A DNA stretch of 64,000 nt from an uncultured bacterium (lineage in GTDB: Bacteria > Actinomycetota > Coriobacteriia > Coriobacteriales > Coriobacteriaceae), in NCBI GenBank assembly GCA_905214425.1, contig CAJMLY010000009.1, forward strand, positions 1-64,000. Direction: 5' to 3'. The first letter of the stretch is position 1, and each line of letters opens with the position of its first letter. Positions 49,599 through 58,009 of the stretch are shown here, piece after piece. The notes beneath the pieces are model-generated. The model was not told where the DNA came from, made no database searches, and worked only from the letters and a program-made list of their open reading frames with translations. The position numbers and the translations under genes were made by a program.

Positions 49599-51563
49599 AT
49601 GGCAGAGAACCAGAACGTCGCCGATCAGGCCTCGACGCTCAACGACGAGCGCGCCACGCGTCTGGCAAAGCGCGCCGCCCTGTTCGAGGCAGGCCAGAAC
49701 CCCTATCCCGAGCACTCCGAGATCGAGGACTATGTCGTCGACATTGAGGCCAAATATGCCGATCTTGCCGATGGCGAGGATACTGAGGACGTCGTGAAGA
49801 TCGGCGGCCGCGTGGTCGCCAAGCGCGGTCAGGGCAAGATCATGTTTATCGTCGTGCGCGACGCTACCGCCGAGATTCAGCTGTTCTGCCGTATTAACGA
49901 CATGGACGAGGCGGCCTGGAGCACGCTTAAGGCCCTCGACTTGGGCGATATCCTGGGCGTGACCGGCGTGGTCGTGCGCACCAAGCGCGGCCAGCTTTCC
50001 GTTGCCCCCAAGAGCGCGACCCTGCTCTCCAAGGCCGTTCGTCCGTTGCCCGAGAAGTTCCACGGTCTTTCCGATAAGGAGACCCGTTATCGTCAACGCT
50101 ATGTCGACCTGATTGCCAACGACGATGTTCGCGAGACCTTCCGCAAGCGCTCGCAGATTCTCTCCACCTTCCGCCGCTTCATGGAATCTGACGGCTACAT
50201 GGAGGTCGAGACCCCCATCCTGCAGACTATTCAGGGCGGCGCTACGGCCAAGCCGTTCATTACGCACTTCAACGCGCTCGATCAGGAGTGCTACCTGCGC
50301 ATTGCTACCGAGCTGCACCTCAAGCGCTGCATCGTCGGTGGCTTTGAGCGCGTCTTCGAGATCGGCCGCATCTTCCGCAACGAGGGTATGGACCTCACCC
50401 ACAACCCCGAGTTCACCACGATGGAGGCCTATCGTGCCTTCTCCGATCTCGAGGGCATGAAGGCACTCGCCCAGGGCGTCATCAAGGCTGCCAACAAGGC
50501 TATCGGCAATCCCGAGGTCATCGAGTATCAGGGCCAGACCATCGATCTGTCCGGTGAGTGGGCAAGCCGTCCCATGACCGACATCGTCTCGGACGTGCTC
50601 GGCAAGCAGGTCACCATCGACACGCCGGTCGAGGAGCTTGCCGCCGCCGCACGCGAGAAGGGCCTGGAGATTAAGCCCGAGTGGACTGCTGGCAAGATCA
50701 TCGCCGAGATTTACGATGAGCTGGGCGAGGACACCATCGTCAACCCGACCTTCGTATGCGATTACCCCATCGAGGTCAGCCCGCTTGCCAAGCGTTTTGA
50801 GGACGATCCGCGCCTGACGCACCGCTTTGAGCTGGTCATCGCCGGCCACGAGTACGCCAACGCATTCTCTGAGCTCAACGATCCGGTCGACCAGGCCGAG
50901 CGCTTTGCCGCCCAGATGGCCGAGAAGGCGGGCGGCGACGACGAGGCTATGGAGTACGACGAGGACTACGTGCGCGCCCTCGAGTACGGTATGCCTCCCG
51001 CGGGCGGCATCGGCATCGGCATCGACCGCGTGGTCATGCTGCTCACCAACCAGGCTTCCATTCGCGACGTCCTGCTGTTCCCGCACATGAAGCCCGAGAA
51101 GGGTTTCCAGTCCGGTGCCGCCGCTGCCAAGGCTGCCGAGGCCGGCAACGCCGCAAGCCCGTTCGTCAAGCCGCTCAAGCCCACGCTCGACTACTCCAAG
51201 ATCGCCGTTGAGCCGCTGTTCGAGGAGTTCGTCGACTTTGATACCTTCTCCAAGAGCGATTTCCGCGCTGTGAAGGTCAAGGCATGCGAGGCCGTCAAGA
51301 AGTCCAAGAAGCTGCTGAACTTTACGCTCGACGACGGCACCGGCACCGACCGCACCATCCTCTCCGGCATCCATGGCTACTATGAGCCCGAGGACCTGGT
51401 CGGCAAGACCTTGCTCGCCATCACCAACCTGCCTCCGCGCAAGATGATGGGTATTCCCAGCTGCGGCATGCTGATCAGCGCCATCCACGAGGAGGAGGGC
51501 GAGGAGCGCCTCAACCTGATCCAGCTCGACGCTTCCATCCCCGCCGGCGCAAAGATGTACTAA
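49599..51563 (+). CDS. lysS: Lysine--tRNA ligase with C-terminal tRNA-binding domain
   Basis: Class-II lysyl-tRNA synthetase of 654 residues, about 150 longer than usual. An OB anticodon-binding domain (residues about 60-165) is followed by the catalytic core. Its motif 2 is FEIGRIFRNEGMDLTHNPEF, and motif 3 is in AGGIGIGIDRVVMLLTN. After a linker (about 505-540), residues 541-654 form a second OB domain of the Trbp111/EMAPII type: VDFDTFSKSDFRAVKVKACE, then DLVGKTLLAITNLPPRKMMG and GIPSCGMLISA. That domain is normally on MetRS or a free tRNA-binding protein and would strengthen tRNA affinity. GAGGAG lies before ATG 49599. No key catalytic change is seen. Confidence 0.95.
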   Translation: MAENQNVADQASTLNDERATRLAKRAALFEAGQNPYPEHSEIEDYVVDIEAKYADLADGEDTEDVVKIGGRVVAKRGQGKIMFIVVRDATAEIQLFCRINDMDEAAWSTLKALDLGDILGVTGVVVRTKRGQLSVAPKSATLLSKAVRPLPEKFHGLSDKETRYRQRYVDLIANDDVRETFRKRSQILSTFRRFMESDGYMEVETPILQTIQGGATAKPFITHFNALDQECYLRIATELHLKRCIVGGFERVFEIGRIFRNEGMDLTHNPEFTTMEAYRAFSDLEGMKALAQGVIKAANKAIGNPEVIEYQGQTIDLSGEWASRPMTDIVSDVLGKQVTIDTPVEELAAAAREKGLEIKPEWTAGKIIAEIYDELGEDTIVNPTFVCDYPIEVSPLAKRFEDDPRLTHRFELVIAGHEYANAFSELNDPVDQAERFAAQMAEKAGGDDEAMEYDEDYVRALEYGMPPAGGIGIGIDRVVMLLTNQASIRDVLLFPHMKPEKGFQSGAAAAKAAEAGNAASPFVKPLKPTLDYSKIAVEPLFEEFVDFDTFSKSDFRAVKVKACEAVKKSKKLLNFTLDDGTGTDRTILSGIHGYYEPEDLVGKTLLAITNLPPRKMMGIPSCGMLISAIHEEEGEERLNLIQLDASIPAGAKMY

Positions 51564-51566
51564 CTA

Positions 51567-51593
51567 GTTACGCGGTTCTACGAACCGCGTAAC
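51567..51593 (+). terminator. Hairpin at the end of lysS
   Basis: GTTACGCGGTTC (51567-51578) pairs with GAACCGCGTAAC (51582-51593). The stem equals the dtd hairpin (47050) except for a compensated base pair. It starts four bases after the stop; no T-run. Confidence 0.65.
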
Positions 51594-51997
51594 GGCTCGA
51601 CGCTGCGCGGGCCGCATTTGGACAATCTGACGTTCAACTTCAAGGGCGCGACCAGAAGGTCAGCGCCCTTTCGTTTCACGCCACCTTGTCACAAATGCGA
51701 CCCGCTCGCTGACTTATGCTCAACCTATGGCGGCATCTCGTTCCGAAGGCACCTTGCTCGCTCTGGCGGGCTTTCGCTCTCTCTCCTCTACCTGCGGTGT
51801 TGCCTTGGTTGGCACTTAGGGGCGTTCCTTTTGTGCCGGCACTTGGGGACAGTCCTTGTCAAGCAATTGGTGCAAGGGGGACGGGTTGCTTTGGGTAGCC
51901 GTTGTGCACATGGGTCGCATGACAGCTGTCTCTTTTATGTTTCCTTTAGCCGTCGCTGCCTAGGATGGGAGTTAGTCGGCAGGAAGGGAGCGTCTAT
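51594..51997. other. Gene-free region with a degenerate GGGACAGG-type repeat
   Basis: No gene is seen. The stretch TTGGTGCAAGGGGGACGGG (from 51868) with TTGCTTTGGG is a decayed member of the GGGACAGG hairpin family. Nearby CACTTGGGGACAGTCC (51840-51855) shares the GGGACAG core. The rest looks like decayed sequence before the exporter gene. Confidence 0.5.
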
Positions 51998-53566
51998 ATG
52001 GACGACGCGAGCGAGCGTGCAATCGAAGAGGACATGCTCGATCAGTTCAACTACTTTGATGATGAGGACGAGGAGCTGATCGATCGTCGCGAGCCGGCGT
52101 CGCTCGATGCCTTCGACCTTGTTGATGAAGAGCCCGACGAGGACGAGGTCGAATCGACGGAGCCCCCGCGGCCTTCGTGCCCCGATTCGCTATTCTCGAG
52201 AGTCCCTCTGCACCACGGCGTTCGTGCCGGCGCGCTCCATATGAAAACTGACTGGCGCCAGATCGTGACTTCAGGCGATGAGCTTGCCGTCGATGCGCCG
52301 CTCACCGATAAGTCATCCATCATCTGCCGCACCGGCATGCTTATGCTGGCAAGCGGAACAGGCGCCTGGCGCGTGCGCGATACCATGAATCGTGTTGCCG
52401 CTGTACTCGGCGTCACGATTCACGTCGACCTGAGTCTTCTGTCGTTTGAGTGCACCTGCATCGAAGATGGCCACTGCTTTAACGAGGTCGTCAGCTTACC
52501 CACAACGGGGGTCAATACTCATCGCATTTGGATGATGGAGAGCTTCTTAAAGGAAATCGAGATTTACGGGCGCCGGTTTACCGTGCACGAGTACCACGAG
52601 ATGCTCAAGACCGTTGAGAACTCAAAGCCCGATTACGCTTCTTGGCAACAGGGCCTTGCGGCAGCCTGTGCTTGCGGTGCCTTCGTCTTTTTGCTCGGCG
52701 GCGGCCCTATCGAGATGGCCTGCGCATTCGTAGGCGCTGGTGTCGGCAACTTTGCTCGCTCCCATATTCTCAAGCAGGGCCTTGGCCAGTTTAGCGCGCT
52801 GACGATCGGCGTTGCGCTCGCTTGCGTTTCGTATCTGCTGGCATTGCTCGGCCTTGGCCAGGTCGTACCGGGGGCAATGTCGCACCAAGAAGGCTATATC
52901 GGCGCCATGCTCTTTGTGATTCCCGGCTTTCCCCTCATTACGGCAGGCCTCGACATCGCTAAGCTCGACATGCGAAGCGGCATCGAGCGTCTTTCGTATG
53001 CTGTGTCGATTATCGTGATGGCGACCCTCGTAGGCTGGATGGTTGCCGAGTGTGTGGGACTGGCGCCGGATGACTTCGCCCCGCTTGGTCTCTCACCGCT
53101 GGCTCTTACGCTCTTGCGCATGCTGATGAGCTTTATCGGCGTATTTGGCTTCTCGGTTATGTTCAACAGTCCGGTAAAGATGGCAGCGGCGGCAGGGCTC
53201 ATCGGCGCCGTGTCTAATACCTTGCGCCTTACGCTCGTCGATGCGCCGACGCTGCTTCCCTTCTTGGGCCTGAGTGCGGGCATGCCTCCCGAGGCGGCTG
53301 CGTTTACCGGTGCGCTGGTATCGGGGCTGCTCGCGAGCTTGGCCGAAATCAAGCTCACCTACCCACGCATCGCCCTCACGGTGCCATCAATTGTCATTAT
53401 GGTGCCTGGCTTGTATCTGTATCGCTCGATGTATTACATGTGCACTTTCGACACGGTCAATATGCTCGGCTGGTTTGTGCGTGCAGTGCTCATCGTGGCG
53501 TTTTTGCCTGTTGGCCTGGGTGTGGCGCGTACGCTCACCGACCCTCGCTGGCGCCACACCAGCTAA
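51998..53566 (+). CDS. Threonine/serine exporter family protein (ThrE type)
   Basis: A 522-residue membrane protein of the ThrE family, expected to export threonine or serine. Residues 1-75 are very acidic and probably disordered. The ThrE amino-terminal part contains CRTGMLMLASGTGAWRVRDTM, GVTIHVDLSLLSFECTC and about five helices. A second five-helix half matches the ThrE/YjjB C-terminal domain, so both halves are fused as in Corynebacterium ThrE. GNFARSHILKQGLGQ and LPFLGLSAGMPPEAAAF are conserved stretches. The start is ATG 51998 behind AAGGGAG; the longer frame lacks a site. A GGGACAGG-loop hairpin starts at its stop. Confidence 0.85.
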   Translation: MDDASERAIEEDMLDQFNYFDDEDEELIDRREPASLDAFDLVDEEPDEDEVESTEPPRPSCPDSLFSRVPLHHGVRAGALHMKTDWRQIVTSGDELAVDAPLTDKSSIICRTGMLMLASGTGAWRVRDTMNRVAAVLGVTIHVDLSLLSFECTCIEDGHCFNEVVSLPTTGVNTHRIWMMESFLKEIEIYGRRFTVHEYHEMLKTVENSKPDYASWQQGLAAACACGAFVFLLGGGPIEMACAFVGAGVGNFARSHILKQGLGQFSALTIGVALACVSYLLALLGLGQVVPGAMSHQEGYIGAMLFVIPGFPLITAGLDIAKLDMRSGIERLSYAVSIIVMATLVGWMVAECVGLAPDDFAPLGLSPLALTLLRMLMSFIGVFGFSVMFNSPVKMAAAAGLIGAVSNTLRLTLVDAPTLLPFLGLSAGMPPEAAAFTGALVSGLLASLAEIKLTYPRIALTVPSIVIMVPGLYLYRSMYYMCTFDTVNMLGWFVRAVLIVAFLPVGLGVARTLTDPRWRHTS

Positions 53567-53599
53567 TTGGTGCAAGGAGGACAGGTCACTTTGCACCAA
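53567..53599. repeat. GGGACAGG-type hairpin after the exporter gene
   Basis: TTGGTGCAA (53567-53575) pairs with TTGCACCAA (53591-53599) around a GAGGACAGG loop. It begins at the base after the stop. The stem equals the copy at 16997. Confidence 0.75.
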
Positions 53600-53603
53600 A
53601 TGA

Positions 53604-53668
53604 GTTGCGGTGAAATAGAGACTGAATTGCTGCTTAAAGGGTCAAAACAGTCCGTATTCCACCGCAAC
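53604..53668. repeat. Imperfect 65-bp palindrome
   Basis: The arm at 53604-53624 (GTTGCGGTGAAATA at its start) faces 53648-53668 with 18 of 21 complementary positions. It is directly next to the preceding hairpin and has no coding capacity. Confidence 0.6.
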
Positions 53669-53784
53669 TTATGGGGTCGGGGGATTATTGGTGCCCTGCA
53701 TCTTCATAAACTCAACGCTTACGAAGCGCGCGCCGTTTGTGTTAGGGTAGTTCCACCACATAAGTAGTCGCAGACGCACGTACC

Positions 53785-53835
53785 ACGGGCGGGCGAGATG
53801 AAGTCCCAGCAGCTCCATCTCGCCCGCCCGTTTTT
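53785..53835 (+). terminator. Strong terminator or leader hairpin before the DUF2798 gene
   Basis: A 16-bp perfect stem (53785-53800 with 53816-53831; core GGGCGGGCGAGATG) ends in five Ts. It lies 36 bases before the next ATG. It could end exporter transcription or act as an attenuator of the next gene. Confidence 0.85.
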
Positions 53836-53870
53836 GTTGCGTGGCGTAGCGGCGTAACACAGAAAGGACC

Positions 53871-54473
53871 ATGCCCTTTATGCCTATCAACAAACGAGAG
53901 AGCCTGCTGTTCACCTTTATCATGTGCTTTTGCATGGTGCTTTGGATGAGCATCTACAACGTTGCCCTGCAGCATGGGGCCATCAACGGTGAGGTTGTTG
54001 CCGCCGCGTGGCTCGGCTTCCCCGTTGCCTACGTTTTTGCCATGTGCTGCGACTGGTTTGTTGCCAGCCCCCTTGCTAAGGGCTTCGCCTTTAAATTCCT
54101 GGTCACGCCGGGCAAGAGCTCGCCGCTTGCCATGACGCTCGCCGTCAGCTCCTGCATGGTCGTTCCCATGGTTATCATCATGTCGCTTTACGGCGCGTGT
54201 GAAGGCCTGTTCCATATGCCCGGCGGCCCGCTTGCCAATTTGCAGGCGCTGCCGATGATGTGGCTCGTCAACATTCCGCGCAACTTTATCATGGCCCTGC
54301 CCTGGAACCTGCTGGTGGCTGGTCCGGTTGCTCGCTTTGTCTTCCGCCGCGCCTTCCCCATGGGAACCGTCTTTGAAGAGCAGCATATGGAGCTTGTGCG
54401 TATGCCTGGCGCTCCCGTTGCCGATGCCGTCAATGACGTTGCCGAGAGCATGGGCGCCGAGCCTGCCTGCTAG
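53871..54473 (+). CDS. DUF2798-family membrane protein
   Basis: A 200-residue integral membrane protein. Four helices are seen: FTFIMCFCMVLWMSIYNVAL (about residues 14-33), EVVAAAWLGFPVAYVFAMCC, SSCMVVPMVIIMSLYG and NFIMALPWNLLVAGPVARFVF. The pattern of paired two-helix units matches DUF2798, whose function is unknown. AAAGGA lies before ATG 53871. A strong hairpin just upstream may regulate it. It is not obviously linked with clpC downstream. Confidence 0.75.
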   Translation: MPFMPINKRESLLFTFIMCFCMVLWMSIYNVALQHGAINGEVVAAAWLGFPVAYVFAMCCDWFVASPLAKGFAFKFLVTPGKSSPLAMTLAVSSCMVVPMVIIMSLYGACEGLFHMPGGPLANLQALPMMWLVNIPRNFIMALPWNLLVAGPVARFVFRRAFPMGTVFEEQHMELVRMPGAPVADAVNDVAESMGAEPAC

Positions 54474-54597
54474 GCAACAGCCTCTAACCTAGAGCGCCCG
54501 CCGCGCCCGGCGATTCCTTTTTTGTAGACGTTGTCGTATGGCTGCATGCGGAAAAGGCCCCAGCGGTTAACATATACTCCATATGGGTAAAGAGACC

Positions 54598-54622
54598 AAA
54601 GCGCCGCCACGAGTGGCGCTTT
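54598..54622 (+). promoter_or_regulatory. Hairpin in the clpC leader
   Basis: AAAGCGCC (54598-54605) pairs with GGCGCTTT (54615-54622), 37 bases before the clpC start. It may be the terminator of the DUF2798 unit or part of the clpC leader. No CtsR direct repeat (GGTCAAA-type heptads) was seen. Confidence 0.5.
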
Positions 54623-54658
54623 GCGTTTGAAAAACTAGCTCGTCTAAGAGGAACTAGC

Positions 54659-57301
54659 ATGTTAGACCGTTTTACCGATCGCGCGCGCAAGGTCATGTCC
54701 ATGGCCAAGCAAGAGGCGCTCGATCTGCACTCAAATAAGGTGGGCACCGAGCACCTGCTGCTTGCGCTCGCTAAGGAGGACGAGGGTATTGCCGCCGAGG
54801 CACTGCGCTCGCTCGATATCTCCTACGATGACATCATGGATACCCTCAAAGAGGTCCAGACCACGGTTCCCGAGCCCAGCGAGGAGACCGAGGCTGCCAA
54901 GCTCGCCTTTACGCCGCTCGTCATCAGCGTGATGGAGCGCTCCTTCCGCGTGGCACGCGAGAACAACCAGACCTACGTTTCGACCGAGCACTTGCTGATC
55001 GGCATCGTCGAAGAGGGCAACGGCATGGCCATGGACATCCTCATGCGCCTGGGCGTGTCGTCTGCTTCCATTAAAAAGGCCATCGAAAAGCTCACTGCCA
55101 AGGATCAGGACAAGAAGCGTCCGCTCGCTGGCGCTGGCGCTGGTCGTCCCGGTGCGGGCCTGCCGTTCTTTAGCGGCTCGGATGCCTCTCAGCAAAAGGG
55201 GAGCGGCACCGACACGCTCAAGCAGTTCGCCACCAACCTCACGCAAAAGGCGCGCGACGGCGAACTCGATCCCGTGATTGGCCGCGAAAAGGAAGTCCAG
55301 CGCATGATGGAGATCCTTTCGCGCCGCACCAAGAACAATCCGCTTATCCTGGGCGATCCCGGCGTGGGCAAGACGGCTATCGTCGAGGGCCTGGCGCAGC
55401 AGATTGCTGCTGGCAATGTGCCCGAGAATCTTATGAACCAGAATATCTGGACGCTCGATCTGCCGGGTCTTGTCGCGGGTGCCAAGTATCGCGGTGAGTT
55501 TGAGGAGCGCCTCAAGAACGTGATCCAGGAGGCGACCGAAGCCGACGACGTCATCTTGTTTATCGACGAGATGCACACCATCATCGGTGCCGGTTCTGCC
55601 GAGGGTTCTATCGATGCGAGCTCTATGCTCAAGCCCGTGCTCGCGCGCGGTGCTTTCCAGATCATCGGTGCCACCACGGCCGAGGAGTTCCGCAAGTACC
55701 TCACCAAGGACCCGGCCTTCGAGCGTCGCTTCCAGACCATTGATGTCGAGGAGCCGAGCGTCGAGGACACGGTCAAGATCCTGACCGCGCTCAAGCCTCG
55801 CTACGAGGAGCACCACCATGTGCGCTATACGCAGGGTGCTATCGAGGCCGCCGCGAATCTTTCCAACCGCTACATCCAGGATCGCTTCTTGCCCGATAAG
55901 GCCATCGACCTCATCGACGAGGCCGGTGCCCGCGCTCGCATCGCCGCGAATCGCGCGCCCGAGCCGGTGCGCGAGGCTGAGCATCGCATAGAGGAGCTTA
56001 AGGCCGCCGCGCAGGAGGCCACCGAGAGCGATGACATGAACAAGGCCGCCGAGATCACCGAGCAGCAGAAGGCCGCCGAGATTGAACTCGCCGAGGCCAA
56101 GGCCGCCTGGACGGCCGAGCTCGACGCCAGCCCGCTTACCATCGACGTGAGTCAGATCGCCGACATCGTGTCCGTGACTTCGGGCGTGCCGGTGTCCTCG
56201 CTGACCGAGAGCGAGAGCCGTCGCCTGCTGCAGACCGAAAGCGTGCTCAAGACCCGCATCATCGGCCAGGACGAGGCTGTCGAGGCCGTGGCCAAGGCAG
56301 TGCGCCGCAGCCGTTCGCCGCTCAAGGACCCGCGTCGCCCCGGCGGCAGCTTTATCTTCCTGGGTCCCACCGGCACGGGCAAGACCGAGCTCGCCAAGAC
56401 GCTCGCCGAGTATCTCTTTGGCAGCAAGGACGCGCTCATCAGCTTCGACATGTCCGAGTTCGGTAGCGAGTTCGAGGTCTCCAAGCTTATCGGTAGCCCT
56501 CCGGGTTACGTGGGCCACGACGAGGGCGGTCAGCTCACCAAGGCCGTTCGTCGTCACCCGTACTCGGTCGTGCTGTTCGACGAGATCGAGAAGGCGCACC
56601 CCGACATCTTCAACATTTTGTTGCAGGTGCTGGAGGAGGGCCGCCTGACTGATAGCCAGGGCAAGACGGTCGACTTCCGCAATACCGTGATCATCATGAC
56701 GTCCAACGTGGGCGCCCGCGAGATCGCGCAGGATGCGAGCGTTGGCTTTGGCACCACCGGCGAGCAGGGCCTCACCTCGAGTGAGATCCGCGGCCGTGCG
56801 ATGGGCGAGCTCAAGCGCCTGTTCCGCCCCGAGCTGCTCAACCGTATCGACGATATTGTGGTGTTCCAGAAGCTCTCGGGCGAGAACCTGACTAAGATTG
56901 CGCACCTGCTGGTGGACGATCTGCGCCAGCGCCTGATCGCAAACGGCATGAACATCAAGCTTACCGATGCGGCCTACGACAAGATTGTGGCGGAGGGTAC
57001 CGACCTCACCAACGGCGCGCGTCCTCTGCGTCGTGCCATCCAAAAGCTCATCGAGGATCCGCTGTCCGAGGAGCTGCTGGCCGGCGAGTGGGGCGAGGGC
57101 GATACCGTCCTGTGCGACGTGGCCGATGGCAAGCTTGTCTTTAGCCACGGCACGGGTGAGATCCCGGCGTCGCGTCCGGCGGGTGCGCTCGGGGGCGATA
57201 CCGCTCCGGCGGCGCCGCACACCGGCAACGCTGCTCCTGTGGGAGGCGGCGTGACCTCGGGCCCCGGCGGCATGATGCAAGCCGGCTCTGGTGCGCTGTA
57301 G
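54659..57301 (+). CDS. clpC: ATP-dependent Clp protease ATP-binding subunit ClpC
   Basis: An 880-residue AAA+ unfoldase that feeds proteins to ClpP and answers stress. The two Clp-N repeats (LDRFTDRARKVMSMAKQEA and VMERSFRVARENNQTYVSTE) cover residues 1-150. A Gly/Pro linker leads to AAA-1 with Walker A GDPGVGKT (about 232) and a short middle coiled coil (about 425-480) of ClpC rather than ClpB size. AAA-2 has GPTGTGKT (about 570). The C-terminal 50 residues are Gly/Pro/Ala-rich. No mcsA, mcsB or ctsR genes adjoin it, unlike in Firmicutes. AAGAGGA lies before ATG 54659. Confidence 0.93.
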   Translation: MLDRFTDRARKVMSMAKQEALDLHSNKVGTEHLLLALAKEDEGIAAEALRSLDISYDDIMDTLKEVQTTVPEPSEETEAAKLAFTPLVISVMERSFRVARENNQTYVSTEHLLIGIVEEGNGMAMDILMRLGVSSASIKKAIEKLTAKDQDKKRPLAGAGAGRPGAGLPFFSGSDASQQKGSGTDTLKQFATNLTQKARDGELDPVIGREKEVQRMMEILSRRTKNNPLILGDPGVGKTAIVEGLAQQIAAGNVPENLMNQNIWTLDLPGLVAGAKYRGEFEERLKNVIQEATEADDVILFIDEMHTIIGAGSAEGSIDASSMLKPVLARGAFQIIGATTAEEFRKYLTKDPAFERRFQTIDVEEPSVEDTVKILTALKPRYEEHHHVRYTQGAIEAAANLSNRYIQDRFLPDKAIDLIDEAGARARIAANRAPEPVREAEHRIEELKAAAQEATESDDMNKAAEITEQQKAAEIELAEAKAAWTAELDASPLTIDVSQIADIVSVTSGVPVSSLTESESRRLLQTESVLKTRIIGQDEAVEAVAKAVRRSRSPLKDPRRPGGSFIFLGPTGTGKTELAKTLAEYLFGSKDALISFDMSEFGSEFEVSKLIGSPPGYVGHDEGGQLTKAVRRHPYSVVLFDEIEKAHPDIFNILLQVLEEGRLTDSQGKTVDFRNTVIIMTSNVGAREIAQDASVGFGTTGEQGLTSSEIRGRAMGELKRLFRPELLNRIDDIVVFQKLSGENLTKIAHLLVDDLRQRLIANGMNIKLTDAAYDKIVAEGTDLTNGARPLRRAIQKLIEDPLSEELLAGEWGEGDTVLCDVADGKLVFSHGTGEIPASRPAGALGGDTAPAAPHTGNAAPVGGGVTSGPGGMMQAGSGAL

Positions 57302-57327
57302 GGATTGAATATAACCTTGCATGATGG

Positions 57328-57358
57328 GGGGCGTTTCCGATGGAGGTGCGCCCCTTTT
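57328..57358 (+). terminator. Probable terminator of clpC
   Basis: GGGGCG (57328-57333) pairs with CGCCCC (57349-57354), followed by TTTTC. Confidence 0.65.
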
Positions 57359-57429
57359 CTTGTAGAGAAGAGTTTCCGGTAACGATAAAATAATTGAAAA
57401 TGTTCTGCTGGATGGCAAAAGGAGTTACT

Positions 57430-57999
57430 ATGGCGAATAGCGCTCAAAGAATTGAGATGTCGTTCGATAACATGAGAAAAATCGGAATGGTTCTTTGTGC
57501 CGTGCTGGTACTTATAGCCATCGCTACCATCGCCGTCTTTGGTTCGGCATTTGTTGTTGCATGCCAAAGTATTTTGAACGGCGCAGTGGTAATCGAGGGG
57601 GTCGTTGAGCTTGGTAAGGGCGGCAGCATCGCGCTCCCAAATTTGGCGCTATGGGCGGTTTTGCTCCTTGCAGGGGAGTTCACATTGTTAAGCATCAGCT
57701 TCGATGTCGCCCGTCGTCAATCGCCTTTTACTATTCGACATGCACGGATGATTACCGTTATTGCTTGCCTATTTGCAATCAATGCCGTGATGGGCTCTCT
57801 ACAGATTGGCAGCGATTTAAAAATAATGATGGGTAATTGTATGTTGAGCTGTCGTATGAATTCCGCTCTCCTTCAGATTGGTGACTCAGGCATCACTTTG
57901 GATGTGGGATCCATCATTGCAATGATGGTTGCTTTCGCTTTGTCGATCTTCTGGCGCTATGGGGCGCTTTTGCAGTCCCAGTCCGATGATTTGGTCTAG
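57430..57999 (+). CDS. DUF2975-type membrane protein
   Basis: A 189-residue membrane protein with four helices (about residues 16-40, 70-90, 103-125 and 152-176). The layout and the conserved LLLAGEFTLLSISFDVARRQSPF followed by IRHARMITVIACLFAIN fit the DUF2975 family, which is usually paired with a small HTH regulator, as here (gap of ten bases). The start is ATG 57430 behind AAAGGAG. A longer frame from 57400 has no site. The codon use is visibly more A+T rich than upstream genes, so it seems to belong to the acquired segment at the right end. Function is unknown; a membrane sensor controlling the HTH partner is an inference. Confidence 0.7.
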   Translation: MANSAQRIEMSFDNMRKIGMVLCAVLVLIAIATIAVFGSAFVVACQSILNGAVVIEGVVELGKGGSIALPNLALWAVLLLAGEFTLLSISFDVARRQSPFTIRHARMITVIACLFAINAVMGSLQIGSDLKIMMGNCMLSCRMNSALLQIGDSGITLDVGSIIAMMVAFALSIFWRYGALLQSQSDDLV

Positions 58000-58009
58000 G
58001 TGATTGACC

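Noticed and set aside
14733..53599. The repeated hairpins as a CRISPR array
   Set aside because: Copies are dispersed over 39 kb, palindromic, not regularly spaced, and there are no cas genes.
54731..57418. A very long minus-strand open frame opposite clpC (and similar ones opposite groEL, lysS, the OPT gene and the activase gene)
   Set aside because: These mirror strongly coded plus- or minus-strand genes in high-G+C DNA. They lack ribosome sites and show no family motifs, so they are shadows.
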